The notes under the pieces: generated by a model
The model's input: the letters and a program-made list of their open reading frames with translations, nothing else
Database searches by the model: none
Told to the model about the DNA's origin: nothing
Shown: piece by piece, positions 26,982 through 35,709 of the stretch
How the letters are laid out: each line of letters begins with the position of its first letter
How positions within the stretch are numbered: the stretch's first letter is position 1
Made by a program: the position numbers and the translations under genes
Assembly: GCF_002332255.1 (NCBI RefSeq)
Contig: NZ_NRGW01000001.1
Coordinates: 2,108,001-2,172,000, forward strand
DNA length: 64,000 nt
Origin: Halomonas sp. JB37
Lineage (GTDB): Bacteria; Pseudomonadota; Gammaproteobacteria; Pseudomonadales; Halomonadaceae
Direction of reading: 5' to 3'

Positions 26982-28031
26982 ATGAACGGGATTCACGGCA
27001 GGACGAGCAGCTATTTTTTAGCAGCGCTGATGTGCTGGGTAACGCCAGCGGCGCTAGCCGACGAGCCTTCGCAGGCGTCTCAACAGCAGGTTGCTCCGCA
27101 GTACAATACGGATAGTCAAGCGCTGGTAGATGAACTCGTCGCAGAGGGCCTGCCAAAAGCGTGGGTGGAAGAAGCGCTGGGGCAGGCGAGTTACACGCAA
27201 AGCGTGCTAGATGCTATGGAAGGAGCGGCGGAGCGTCGCCTGCGTTGGTACGAGTATCGCAATATTTTTATGACCGAGCAGCGTATTCAAGAAGGCGCTG
27301 AATTTATTAACGCTCATGCTGATGCTTTAGCACGTGCCGAAAGCACCTACGGAGTTCCCGCAGAAGTTATCACCGCCATTATCGGTGTTGAAACGTATTA
27401 CGGGCGTCATAAGGGGCAGCACCGTGTGCTAGATTCGCTTGCGACGCTGGCGTTTTATCACCCCACAAGAGGTGCGTTTTTTCGTGGTGAACTGGCCGCT
27501 TTCTTACGCATAGCGTATGAGCAGCATGTTGATCCCGCTGAGTTACAGGGCTCTTACGCTGGGGCTATGGGTTACCCGCAGTTTATTCCTACGAGTTATC
27601 AAGCCTACGCCGTCGATTTTGATGGCGATGGAATTCGTGACCTGTGGGAGAATCCAGTCGATGCTATAGGCAGTGTTGCTAATTACTTCGCCGTACATGG
27701 TTGGAAGCAGGACGCGCCTATCTATCACCTGGCCAGTGGCCCCGACGTATTGCCCGTCGAGCTATTGGATGAACTTTCGTTCAATCAAACCTCAGCGCCT
27801 ACGGTGAGTGTTGCTGAGCTCTCCGCGCACGGCATTGAGCCTAACGAGCCGTTAGACAGCGATTTGCCGGTGATACCGCTGGCACTTGAGTTTGCTGATG
27901 GTGAAACGCACTATCGGTTTGGTGAGTATAATTTTTATGCTATTACCCGCTACAACCATAGTCACCTGTATGCAATGGCCGTGGCTGAGCTATCAGAAGC
28001 GATTGCTGAGCGATATGAGGACGAGGAATGA
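26982..28031 (+). CDS. mltB: Lytic murein transglycosylase B
   Basis: 349 residues from the ATG with CAGGAG at 7 bp; ATGs further upstream are possible. A signal peptide ends near PAALADE, with no lipobox, so it is likely soluble in the periplasm unlike E. coli MltB. The catalytic glutamate is in IIGVETYYGRH, and YAGAMGYPQFIPTSYQAYA and DGIRDLW are family segments. It cuts glycan strands, leaving 1,6-anhydro ends. The stop overlaps the rlpA start. Confidence 0.92.
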   Translation: MNGIHGRTSSYFLAALMCWVTPAALADEPSQASQQQVAPQYNTDSQALVDELVAEGLPKAWVEEALGQASYTQSVLDAMEGAAERRLRWYEYRNIFMTEQRIQEGAEFINAHADALARAESTYGVPAEVITAIIGVETYYGRHKGQHRVLDSLATLAFYHPTRGAFFRGELAAFLRIAYEQHVDPAELQGSYAGAMGYPQFIPTSYQAYAVDFDGDGIRDLWENPVDAIGSVANYFAVHGWKQDAPIYHLASGPDVLPVELLDELSFNQTSAPTVSVAELSAHGIEPNEPLDSDLPVIPLALEFADGETHYRFGEYNFYAITRYNHSHLYAMAVAELSEAIAERYEDEE

Positions 28032-29086
28032 ATGCTCATTTATCAGCGTTACGATTAGCGAAAATGCAGCTTACAGTGCCTCTGAGAGCGGGCGGTGTAC
28101 TCGCCATAATGGCATTGGTTGGCGGCTGTGCGAGCAACAACGTTCAGCGTACTGATACGCCCAGCTCAGCCAATCAAGCTGCCGCTACGGCCCCAGCGCC
28201 AACGGCTGCCAATACGGCTGGAGGGCGCTACGCGTTAACGGGCGATGCTTACCCGATTGAGCCGCCGGATGTTGCCAAAGTGCCGGATGCAGAGCCGCGT
28301 ATTGAGCAACCCTCAGCAGGTGGTAACCGTTCGACCTATGAAGTGTGGGGCAAAACGTACCACGTATTGCCTGATGCGACAGGCTACGAAAGACGCGGTA
28401 CGGCGTCGTGGTATGGTGAAAAATTTCATGGCTATGCCACCTCAAACGGGGAAATTTACGACATGTATAAAATGTCGGCAGCTCACCGTTCACTGCCATT
28501 GCCTACCTATGCGCGCGTAACAAGTCTCGATAGCGGCCAGTCGATTATTGTCAGGGTTAACGATCGCGGCCCGTTCCACAGTGATCGTGAAATCGATTTG
28601 TCCTACGCGGCAGCGGCTCGGCTAGGCTTTCTCGATAACGGTACGGGGCTTGTGAAAGTGGAGGCTATTGATTCCGAACGTTGGGTCGCTGAACGTGGTG
28701 GGGCAACCCCGGAACGTGTCGTGAGTCAGGTGCCCGCGACTCGTCCGTCGCCTAGCGTTGCCACGCAGCAGCCCGCTGCACCCGTGCCCGCTGCTCCTGT
28801 TCAAACAGCGGTTGCTCAAGCGCCTGTTGTTCAAGAGCCATCGGCACCTACGACAGCCGGTGATAGCAGTGGGGCTATGTATCTACAGATTGCCGCTTTG
28901 GGTAGTCCCGAAGGTGCACAGCAGTTACAGCAACGGTTGGAAGGTGAACAACCGCACTCAGTGCGTATAATGAACGACGCGGATATGTATCGAGTGCAGG
29001 TGGGCCCTATTGCACCAGCGCAAGAATCTCAAGCACGTGAAGCGTTACGTCAAGCGGGCTTCCCTCAAGTGTTTGTTGTGCGATAA
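28028..29086 (+). CDS. rlpA: Septal ring lytic transglycosylase RlpA
   Basis: 352 residues. Lipobox LVGGC near residue 34 marks an outer-membrane lipoprotein. The double-psi beta-barrel domain has GTASWYGEKFHGYATSNGE, SAAHRSLPLPTYARV and VRVNDRGPF; then comes a Pro/Ala/Gln-rich linker (residues about 235-285) and a C-terminal SPOR domain (MYLQIAALGSPEGA to the end) that binds denuded glycans at the septum. Its product in P. aeruginosa cleaves naked glycan strands. Coupled to mltB by ATGA overlap. Confidence 0.92.
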   Translation: MNAHLSALRLAKMQLTVPLRAGGVLAIMALVGGCASNNVQRTDTPSSANQAAATAPAPTAANTAGGRYALTGDAYPIEPPDVAKVPDAEPRIEQPSAGGNRSTYEVWGKTYHVLPDATGYERRGTASWYGEKFHGYATSNGEIYDMYKMSAAHRSLPLPTYARVTSLDSGQSIIVRVNDRGPFHSDREIDLSYAAAARLGFLDNGTGLVKVEAIDSERWVAERGGATPERVVSQVPATRPSPSVATQQPAAPVPAAPVQTAVAQAPVVQEPSAPTTAGDSSGAMYLQIAALGSPEGAQQLQQRLEGEQPHSVRIMNDADMYRVQVGPIAPAQESQAREALRQAGFPQVFVVR

Positions 29087-29170
29087 TTCACTGCCTATCT
29101 ATTTCTGGCGGCGCAACTGACGCGCCGCTGTTTTTTCCAAGTAAGCTTTCAAGTAAGTGAGAATGACGTT

Positions 29171-30370
29171 ATGAACGTGTTTACATCCATTGGCCGCTCT
29201 GCACGGCTGTGCCTTTTTGCTGCCATGGCAACTGTTACTTTGCCTGCCGCTGCCCAGGTAATTCCTCAGCCACAAACAATTATTCCGGCGGCACCACAGT
29301 TAGCGGCAAGTTCGTGGATACTCATGGATGCCAATAGTGGTCGCATATTGGCCGAGCATAACTCGGATGAACGCCTTCCCCCGGCCAGCCTGACCAAGCT
29401 GATGACCGCTTACTTGGTTGAGCGCGAGCTTAATCGAGGCACCATCAATCTGACCGACATGGTTAATGTCAGCGAGAACGCTTGGCGCACCGGCGGCTCG
29501 AAAATGTTTATTGAAGTAGGCGACCAAGTTTCTGTCGATAACCTGCTCCACGGTATCATTATCGTTTCAGGCAACGATGCGAGTGTGGCCATGGCCGAGC
29601 ATTTGGCCGGTGGCGAAGCGCCTTTTGCAGACCTGATGAATCAGCACGCCACGCGTTTGGGCATGAACGACACTAACTTCCAGAACGCTACTGGTTTGCC
29701 TGCTGAAAATCATTACTCAACCGCCCATGATCTGGCGCGCTTGTCACGCCATATCATCAATGATTATCCTGACCATTATGAAATCTACTCGCATCGCTCC
29801 TTCGCCTTTGGCGGCATTGATCAGCCCAACCGCAATCGCTTGCTGTGGCGTGACACCTCGGTAGATGGGCTTAAGACTGGCTGGACAACCGAAGCGGGTT
29901 TCTGTTTGGTATCTTCGGCAAAGCGTGACGACATGCGTTTGATTTCTGTTGTCATGGGCACCAATTCTGACGAAGCGCGTGCTCAGGAAACGCAAAAGCT
30001 GCTTAGCTACGGCTTCCGCTTCTTTGAAACGATGAAGCTTTACGAGCGTGGCGCTGTTCTCGCTACGCCGCGCGTTTGGGGTGGTGATATTAACGAACTG
30101 CGAGTCGGCGTTGATGAAGAAGTCTTCATGACTCTGCCGCGCAATCGTAATGAAGAACTTCGCGCTCGCCTGAATCTTGATCCAGACCTGAAAGCGCCGA
30201 TTGCCATTGGCGACGAGGTGGGTACGCTAGAAGTGCACCTGGGTGATGAAATCGTGGGCGAGCGTCGTTTAGTCGCTTTGGAAAATGTTGAAGAGGGTGG
30301 GCTGTTCAAGCGTCTGTTTGATCAGGTTCAGCGCTTCTTTAGCGGTCTGATCAGTAACTTTACCGACTAG
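29171..30370 (+). CDS. dacA: D-alanyl-D-alanine carboxypeptidase (PBP5/6 type)
   Basis: 399 residues. Signal peptide up to PAAAQ, then the penicillin-binding domain with SLTKLM (SxxK), SGN and KTGWT, a PBP5_C beta domain, and a C-terminal amphipathic helix (GLFKRLFDQVQRFFSG) that tethers it to the outer face of the inner membrane. It trims the terminal D-Ala of pentapeptides. The place after rlpA is as in P. aeruginosa (dacC). Confidence 0.94.
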   Translation: MNVFTSIGRSARLCLFAAMATVTLPAAAQVIPQPQTIIPAAPQLAASSWILMDANSGRILAEHNSDERLPPASLTKLMTAYLVERELNRGTINLTDMVNVSENAWRTGGSKMFIEVGDQVSVDNLLHGIIIVSGNDASVAMAEHLAGGEAPFADLMNQHATRLGMNDTNFQNATGLPAENHYSTAHDLARLSRHIINDYPDHYEIYSHRSFAFGGIDQPNRNRLLWRDTSVDGLKTGWTTEAGFCLVSSAKRDDMRLISVVMGTNSDEARAQETQKLLSYGFRFFETMKLYERGAVLATPRVWGGDINELRVGVDEEVFMTLPRNRNEELRARLNLDPDLKAPIAIGDEVGTLEVHLGDEIVGERRLVALENVEEGGLFKRLFDQVQRFFSGLISNFTD

Positions 30371-30429
30371 TTTGACGTTGGTATGTTCGCTGATTAGTCC
30401 AAACGTATATTGACGATGAAAGGTTTGCT

Positions 30430-30741
30430 ATGAAAAAAGGTGTCCCTCAGGGAGTCCGCGATTTGCGCCAGCCGGCAGTGCTGGAGCCGCCTAAAATCAC
30501 CTTTCCCTGTGATTATTCATTAAAAATCGTAGGAGACGCCGCGGACGATTTTCCGGCCAGCGTATGCCAAGTCATTGTGCAATACGCTGCTGATTTCGAT
30601 GCGACCACGATGCAGGTGGTTGACAGTCGAAACGGGCGTTTCCAGTCAGTGCGTGTGGTGATTAGAGCAACGGGTGAGCAGCAAATAAAACAATTGTTTG
30701 ATGCTCTAAAGGCTACCGGTCGTGTCCATATGGTGGTGTAA
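30430..30741 (+). CDS. ybeD: YbeD/DUF493 family protein
   Basis: 103 residues. [20 protein letters not shown] and the C-terminal [15 protein letters not shown] match YbeD, a small ACT-like alpha/beta protein of unclear role that is encoded between dac and lipB in many gammaproteobacteria. The stop is three bases before the GTG of lipB. Confidence 0.92.
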   Translation: MKKGVPQGVRDLRQPAVLEPPKITFPCDYSLKIVGDAADDFPASVCQVIVQYAADFDATTMQVVDSRNGRFQSVRVVIRATGEQQIKQLFDALKATGRVHMVV

Positions 30742-30743
30742 TC

Positions 30744-31409
30744 GTGCAAGATTCGGCGCCGATTGAGCTACATCGTTTAGGTCGCCAGCCGTATCTTCCG
30801 ATATGGGAGGCGATGCGCTCGCTGACCGATACCCGAGATGAGCATACGCCTGATCAATTCTGGCTAGTTGAGCACGACCCTGTATTTACTCAGGGCCAGG
30901 CAGGTAAGCCGGAGCATTTGCTAATGCCCGGCGATATCCCAGTTGTGCAGACTGATCGCGGCGGTCAGGTCACCTACCATGGCCCTGGCCAAGTGGTGCT
31001 TTATCCGCTTTTAGATGTGCGCAGGGGTAAGATCGGTGTGCGTGATTTGGTGACCGCGTTGGAGCGCGCGGTGATTGAGGTATTGAGCAGCTATGGTCTT
31101 AATGCATATGCCAAACCTGACGCGCCTGGCGTTTATGTTGCTGGCGGGGCAGGTGAGCAAAAAATCGCCTCGCTAGGGCTGCGTATTAGACGGGGTGCCA
31201 GTTTTCATGGGGTGGCGTTAAACGTGGATGGCGATTTATCGCCTTTTCTGCGCATTAATCCGTGTGGTTATGCCGGCATGCCGATGGCGAAATTGTCAGA
31301 TTTTGTGACATTACCTGATGAGCACTGCGTAGGCGATCAGTTGGCGCAAGCGTTAGCGGCTCAGTTAAAGCGCCGTTTATTGCTCGTTGAGCCGTTGCCA
31401 GCACACTAA
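30744..31409 (+). CDS. lipB: Octanoyl-[ACP]:protein N-octanoyltransferase LipB
   Basis: 221 residues from a GTG. Family motifs: [21 protein letters not shown], the catalytic lysine in KIASLGLRI and cysteine in NPCGYAGM. It moves octanoyl from ACP to the lipoyl domains of 2-oxoacid dehydrogenases and the glycine cleavage H protein. lipA normally follows in the same direction but here faces it. Confidence 0.95.
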   Translation: MQDSAPIELHRLGRQPYLPIWEAMRSLTDTRDEHTPDQFWLVEHDPVFTQGQAGKPEHLLMPGDIPVVQTDRGGQVTYHGPGQVVLYPLLDVRRGKIGVRDLVTALERAVIEVLSSYGLNAYAKPDAPGVYVAGGAGEQKIASLGLRIRRGASFHGVALNVDGDLSPFLRINPCGYAGMPMAKLSDFVTLPDEHCVGDQLAQALAAQLKRRLLLVEPLPAH

Positions 31410-31425
31410 TTTTTTAGGGCTTTTG

Positions 31426-31447
31426 TCTAGAACCGTTATGTTCTAGA
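31426..31447. repeat. Perfect inverted repeat between lipB and lipA
   Basis: TCTAGAAC-CGTTAT-GTTCTAGA, an 8-bp stem with a 6-base loop, 16 bp after the lipB stop. It has no T tract and may be an additional 3'-end stem for both converging transcripts. Confidence 0.6.
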
Positions 31448-31473
31448 TACATGATTTCTCAATGCTATAAATT

Positions 31474-31523
31474 GCCGCTGTACCGGGAGCCTAGAGGTTA
31501 GCTTTCAGTACAGCGGCTTTTTT
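31474..31523. terminator. Terminator between converging lipB and lipA
   Basis: Perfect 10-bp stem GCCGCTGTAC / GTACAGCGGC with a 24-base loop and six T on the plus strand, so it works best for lipB. On the minus strand it lies just after the lipA stop. Confidence 0.75.
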
Positions 31524-31527
31524 ATGC

Positions 31528-32586
31528 CTAGCCTACATTGAACGTAGGAATACGATTGGGATCGGGTTCTTGATGCTGGCCGGGAATGGCTGCAGGTGAG
31601 GCAAGGCCTAGGTTATTCTTTTCAAAAACGCGGTCAGCGCGATAGCTTGAGCGCACGAGCGGACCTGATGGAACTTCCATAAAGCCCTTTTCAAGACCAA
31701 TCTCACGGTAGCGATCAAATTCTTCTGGTGTTACCCAGCGCTCTACCGGCAAGTGGTTTTTGGTTGGGCGCAGATATTGCCCAAGCGTCACAATGTCGAC
31801 ACCTATTTCACGCAGGTCGTCAAACGTTTGTAAGATCTCTTCGTCGGTTTCACCTAATCCCAGCATTATGCTGGTTTTGGTGATGATGTCAGGACGGTAG
31901 CGCTTGGCATGAGCAAGCACATCAAGAGTTTTACGATAGCCTGCACGCCGGTCACGTACGCGCCCCGTTAATCGCTCAACGGTTTCAACGTTTTGGGCAA
32001 ATACCTGTAGCCCGGAATCAACGACGCGCTCAATTGCCGTGAGTTCGCCATCAAAGTCGGGTGTTAACGCCTCAACGACAACGTCCGGCGTGCGCGCTTT
32101 AATAGCGCTTACGCAGTTGGCGTAATGCGTTGCACCACCATCGTCTAGATCATCACGATCTACCGAGGTCAGTACAATATAGCGCAGCCCCATCAGCTCG
32201 ACTGACTTAGCCGTGTTTTCAGGCTCTTCAAGATCCAGCCATCCTTGTGGGTTGCCGGTGTCTACTGCGCAGAAGCGGCATGCGCGTGTGCAGACGGACC
32301 CCATCAGCATGATAGTGGCCGTGCCGTTGCTCCAGCACTCGCCCATATTAGGGCAGTGTGATTCTGCACATACGGTGCTAAGTCGATGCGTGGCGACGTT
32401 TTTCTTCACCGCTTCAAAGCGTTCGCCACCCGGGATCTGAGCTCGTAACCACTTTGGCTTGCGCTCAAGAGTAGGGGCTTCTGCCTGCTCTTTGCGCTGC
32501 TTCATGCCATCCTTGATTACCGACATGCCATGTTCATTGCGGAATTTTTCACCGCTAGACACGCGCTGCGAGGGAATCTTGCTCAT
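31528..32586 (-). CDS. lipA: Lipoyl synthase LipA
   Basis: 352 residues. The auxiliary cluster motif [12 protein letters not shown], the radical-SAM motif CTRACRFC and the C-terminal RSSYRAD are all seen. It inserts two sulfurs into the octanoyl group placed by LipB. The extended N-terminus (about 30 residues with many charges) has alternative ATGs, but the first has the more complete match to the family. It is oriented against lipB, so the two are not co-transcribed. Confidence 0.95.
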   Translation of the reverse strand: MSKIPSQRVSSGEKFRNEHGMSVIKDGMKQRKEQAEAPTLERKPKWLRAQIPGGERFEAVKKNVATHRLSTVCAESHCPNMGECWSNGTATIMLMGSVCTRACRFCAVDTGNPQGWLDLEEPENTAKSVELMGLRYIVLTSVDRDDLDDGGATHYANCVSAIKARTPDVVVEALTPDFDGELTAIERVVDSGLQVFAQNVETVERLTGRVRDRRAGYRKTLDVLAHAKRYRPDIITKTSIMLGLGETDEEILQTFDDLREIGVDIVTLGQYLRPTKNHLPVERWVTPEEFDRYREIGLEKGFMEVPSGPLVRSSYRADRVFEKNNLGLASPAAIPGQHQEPDPNRIPTFNVG

Positions 32587-32991
32587 AGGGACAGAGCCTC
32601 TCTATTGTGCGGTAGGCATGGTGACGGAGGGGGCGCTCACCTCTCACCCAGCCTGCCAGTTGATGCGTAACTCGCTGGATAATTCTTTAACCTAATGGGC
32701 GCTAATGTAACATATCTCGCCGTCAACAGGACACCGATAGGGACTACTGCCAGCTCAACCCCAATCGGCCTGCGGGCTGGCGTGCTAAGGGGCAGATGCC
32801 CAGTTGAAATAACCGGAATGCTGCACAGGATAGTCCTGAAAAAAGAGGCTTGAAAATAGCCTTAAAAATAGTGCCGGCATTTATTTTGGGCTAAAGATCG
32901 ACGTCATACAGGTAGTGTCCTAAACTATGTTGCGTTGCAGCATCATTGCTTTCGGGTCTGATGCTTGTGCATCTACCCAATGGGGGAACCT
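32587..32991. other. Intergenic region between divergent lipA and the DUF3141 gene
   Basis: 405 bp without a credible reading frame. A weak promoter-like pair TCGACG (17 bp) TAAACT lies about 65 bp before the DUF3141 start. The half nearer lipA is AT-rich around a TTGACG on the minus strand but has no well-spaced -10. Nothing else was recognised. Confidence 0.4.
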
Positions 32992-35418
32992 ATGAATTTT
33001 TTGGCAAATCCTTTGCTTTCTAGTTCCACGCTTACGCCTTTATTTGATCCGTTCGGATTTGGGCGTGCGGCCTTTGATTACTGGCGCGATAGCGTTGAGC
33101 GCAGCGTTTTGTATTTAGATGTAATGCGCGAACGCGGCAATCAATACCTTGAGCATATGGAGCAAACTAAGCCCAGTGTGCTGGGCTTCGATACTGAAGT
33201 ATTAATGGATGGGCGCACGCTGCCACGGCCCACTAACTATGAACTACTGCGTGTACTACCTCACGAAGGTACCGAAGTTGATCTACAAAAGCGTCCCTTT
33301 GTCGTTGTAGACCCGCGCGCAGGGCATGGGCCAGGCATCGGTGGTTTTAAACCTGACAGCGAGCTAGGCGTCGCGCTGAAAGCTGGCCACCCCTGCTATT
33401 TTATTGGTTTTCTGCCGTTCCCTGAGCCCGGTCAAACCGTTGAGGATGTAGTCGAGGCAGAAATCGCTTTCTTGCGTCATGTTATAGAACTGCATCCGGA
33501 AACCACCGAAAGACCCATGGTCGTAGGCAACTGCCAGGCGGGTTGGCAGCTTATGATGGGGGCTGCCTTAGAGCCTGATGTGTTTGGGCCTATATTGATT
33601 GCCGGCGCGCCGCTTTCTTACTGGGCTGGCGAGCACGGTAAGGCACCCATGCGTTATACCGGTGGAATGTCGGGCGGCAGTTGGATTACCGCGTTAACGA
33701 GCGATATCGGCGACGGGATGTTTGACGGTGCCTGGCTGGTACAGAATTTTGAGCGCCTCAATCCAGCAAACACCCACTGGAAAAAGCAATATCACCTTTA
33801 CGACAACATTGATACCGAGGCGGGTCGCTACCTTGATTTTGAACGCTGGTGGGGTGGTCACGTTGTGTTGGGCGGTGAAGAAATTCAATACATCGTCGAT
33901 AACTTGTTTGTCGGAAATCGGCTTTCGACCGCACAGTTAGTGACTCACGACGGTCGTCGCATTGATCTGCGTAATGTTCGCTCACCGGTCGTTGTTTTCT
34001 GTTCAAAAGGCGATGATATAACGCCACCGCCTCAAGCCCTGGGCTGGATTCGTGATCTTTATGAAGACGAAGATGATCTTATCGCCAATGAGCAGACCAT
34101 CGTCTATTGCCAGCACGACACTACGGGCCATTTAGGAATTTTTGTATCGAGCAGTGTCTCGCGTAAAGAGCATACCGAGTTCACCGCCAATATGGATTAT
34201 ATTGATGTGATGCCACCGGGGCTGTATGAAACCACGGTGACGCATACCGATGATCATCACGACCCGGCGTTAATCGAGCGCGATTATTTGCTGGAGTTTA
34301 CACCCCGTAATTTTGCAGAGCTTGATCGGGACGTGATGCATAAGCCGGAGGATGACCGACGTTTTGCAACGGTTGCGCGTGTATCCGAAATTAATCTGGG
34401 CATGTACCGCCTTTTCCTTCAGCCTTGGCTAAAAGCGAGCATTACGCCGGAAGCCGCGCGCTGGATACGCCGCATGCACCCCATTCGTTTGGGCTATAAG
34501 CTATTTTCTGACCGTAACCCATTGTCAGTGCCGTTGCCGGTAATGGCGGAGGTGGTGCGCAAGAATCGTCACTCTGTCTCTCAAGACAATTTGTTTAAAG
34601 CACTTGAGACCATGGGCTCAGATCAGATTGTGACTAGCTTAAACAGCATGCGCGATTTACGTGACGCCAATACCGAAAAAATGTTCATGAATATCTACGG
34701 TCAGCCATTTTTGCAGGCAGCTGTGGGTCTTCATGGCGATGCCCACGTACACCGTCGCCGCCCTGGTGCAGAGCCTGAGCACCGACGCTTTGTTAAGCAG
34801 CGCCAGGAAGAGATTCGTGAAAAAATAGCGCAAGGTGGCGCTCATGAAGCAGTCATGCGCTCGCTTATTTATGTACTCGGCGGCGCACCCGCGACAGATG
34901 AACGTAATTTCAAGCGTCTGCGCGCCTCGCGATCTGAGCTTGAGCCCGGCATTAAGCTCAGTGAGTTTAAGCGTTTGGTACGCGAGCAGTTCTTCATATT
35001 GAAGCTTGATCGTGAGCAAGCGTTAAATGTGTTGCCTGGACTGCTCAACGGGCTGAGTAATGCCGATATTAGCGGCCATGTGAAGCAGCTTGAGCATGTT
35101 TTCGCCGCCAGCGGTGAGCTTTCAGAACGTGCAGCAGAGCGCTTCGCACAGATTAAAATGCTATTTGATAAAGCAAGGCCAGCCAAGCCCGCCGCCGCCC
35201 CGGCAAAAGCGCCCGCTAAAACGGTTGCTAAGCCCAAGTCTGCCGCTAAACCAGCCGCTGTGGCTGAGCCCACCACGCCAAAGCCAAGTGCCGCTGAGCG
35301 TGCACCCGCTAAATTGCAATCGGTTAAGCCATTAGCTAGTGCCGAGAAAAAGGCAGCCAGTAAATCAGTTGCGAAGCCTGCGAATGGCGCGGGTAAAAAG
35401 ACACCGCCCAAACGCTAA
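32992..35418 (+). CDS. DUF3141 protein, PHA-synthase-like alpha/beta hydrolase
   Basis: 808 residues from the ATG with GGGGGA at 6 bp. Residues about 80-430 look like a PhaC-type hydrolase: nucleophile box GNCQAGW (GxCxAG, cysteine in place of serine), acid segment CSKGDDITPP and histidine segment GHLGIFVSS. A helical middle follows, and the last about 90 residues are a Lys/Ala/Pro-rich tail like that of phasin or histone-H1-like proteins (repeated PAK/AAK). This suggests a role around polyhydroxyalkanoate or its granules, but polymerase, hydrolase and structural roles cannot be separated. Single gene, followed by a terminator. Confidence 0.82.
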   Translation: MNFLANPLLSSSTLTPLFDPFGFGRAAFDYWRDSVERSVLYLDVMRERGNQYLEHMEQTKPSVLGFDTEVLMDGRTLPRPTNYELLRVLPHEGTEVDLQKRPFVVVDPRAGHGPGIGGFKPDSELGVALKAGHPCYFIGFLPFPEPGQTVEDVVEAEIAFLRHVIELHPETTERPMVVGNCQAGWQLMMGAALEPDVFGPILIAGAPLSYWAGEHGKAPMRYTGGMSGGSWITALTSDIGDGMFDGAWLVQNFERLNPANTHWKKQYHLYDNIDTEAGRYLDFERWWGGHVVLGGEEIQYIVDNLFVGNRLSTAQLVTHDGRRIDLRNVRSPVVVFCSKGDDITPPPQALGWIRDLYEDEDDLIANEQTIVYCQHDTTGHLGIFVSSSVSRKEHTEFTANMDYIDVMPPGLYETTVTHTDDHHDPALIERDYLLEFTPRNFAELDRDVMHKPEDDRRFATVARVSEINLGMYRLFLQPWLKASITPEAARWIRRMHPIRLGYKLFSDRNPLSVPLPVMAEVVRKNRHSVSQDNLFKALETMGSDQIVTSLNSMRDLRDANTEKMFMNIYGQPFLQAAVGLHGDAHVHRRRPGAEPEHRRFVKQRQEEIREKIAQGGAHEAVMRSLIYVLGGAPATDERNFKRLRASRSELEPGIKLSEFKRLVREQFFILKLDREQALNVLPGLLNGLSNADISGHVKQLEHVFAASGELSERAAERFAQIKMLFDKARPAKPAAAPAKAPAKTVAKPKSAAKPAAVAEPTTPKPSAAERAPAKLQSVKPLASAEKKAASKSVAKPANGAGKKTPPKR

Positions 35419-35433
35419 ATCAGTCGCTTAGCT

Positions 35434-35474
35434 CAACGCGCCCTCGCCTATTTGGTGGGGGCGCGTTGTTTGTT
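35434..35474 (+). terminator. Terminator after the DUF3141 gene
   Basis: CAACGCGCCC (35434-35443) pairs perfectly with GGGCGCGTTG (35459-35468), followed by a T-rich stretch. The remaining 230 bp before topA show no clear promoter boxes. Confidence 0.65.
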
Positions 35475-35709
35475 TCAGCACTTTTTGGGTTGCCGTAAAG
35501 CCGAGGGCAGTCTAGTGTCTAGCTACTCTTTATCTGAAATTTAAGGATTCACACCACTACTTAGTTGCTACTGGCGCTTAGCCAAGGGCTGGGGTAGGGT
35601 AGGCGCATTTTTTCATCCGTATCTTTTTAATGGCCTGTTTCCCGGCGATACGGCACCGAATTCAGAGCACGCGCTAGAGTCAGCCCGTGCATTAGGAAAG
35701 TGGAGCACT

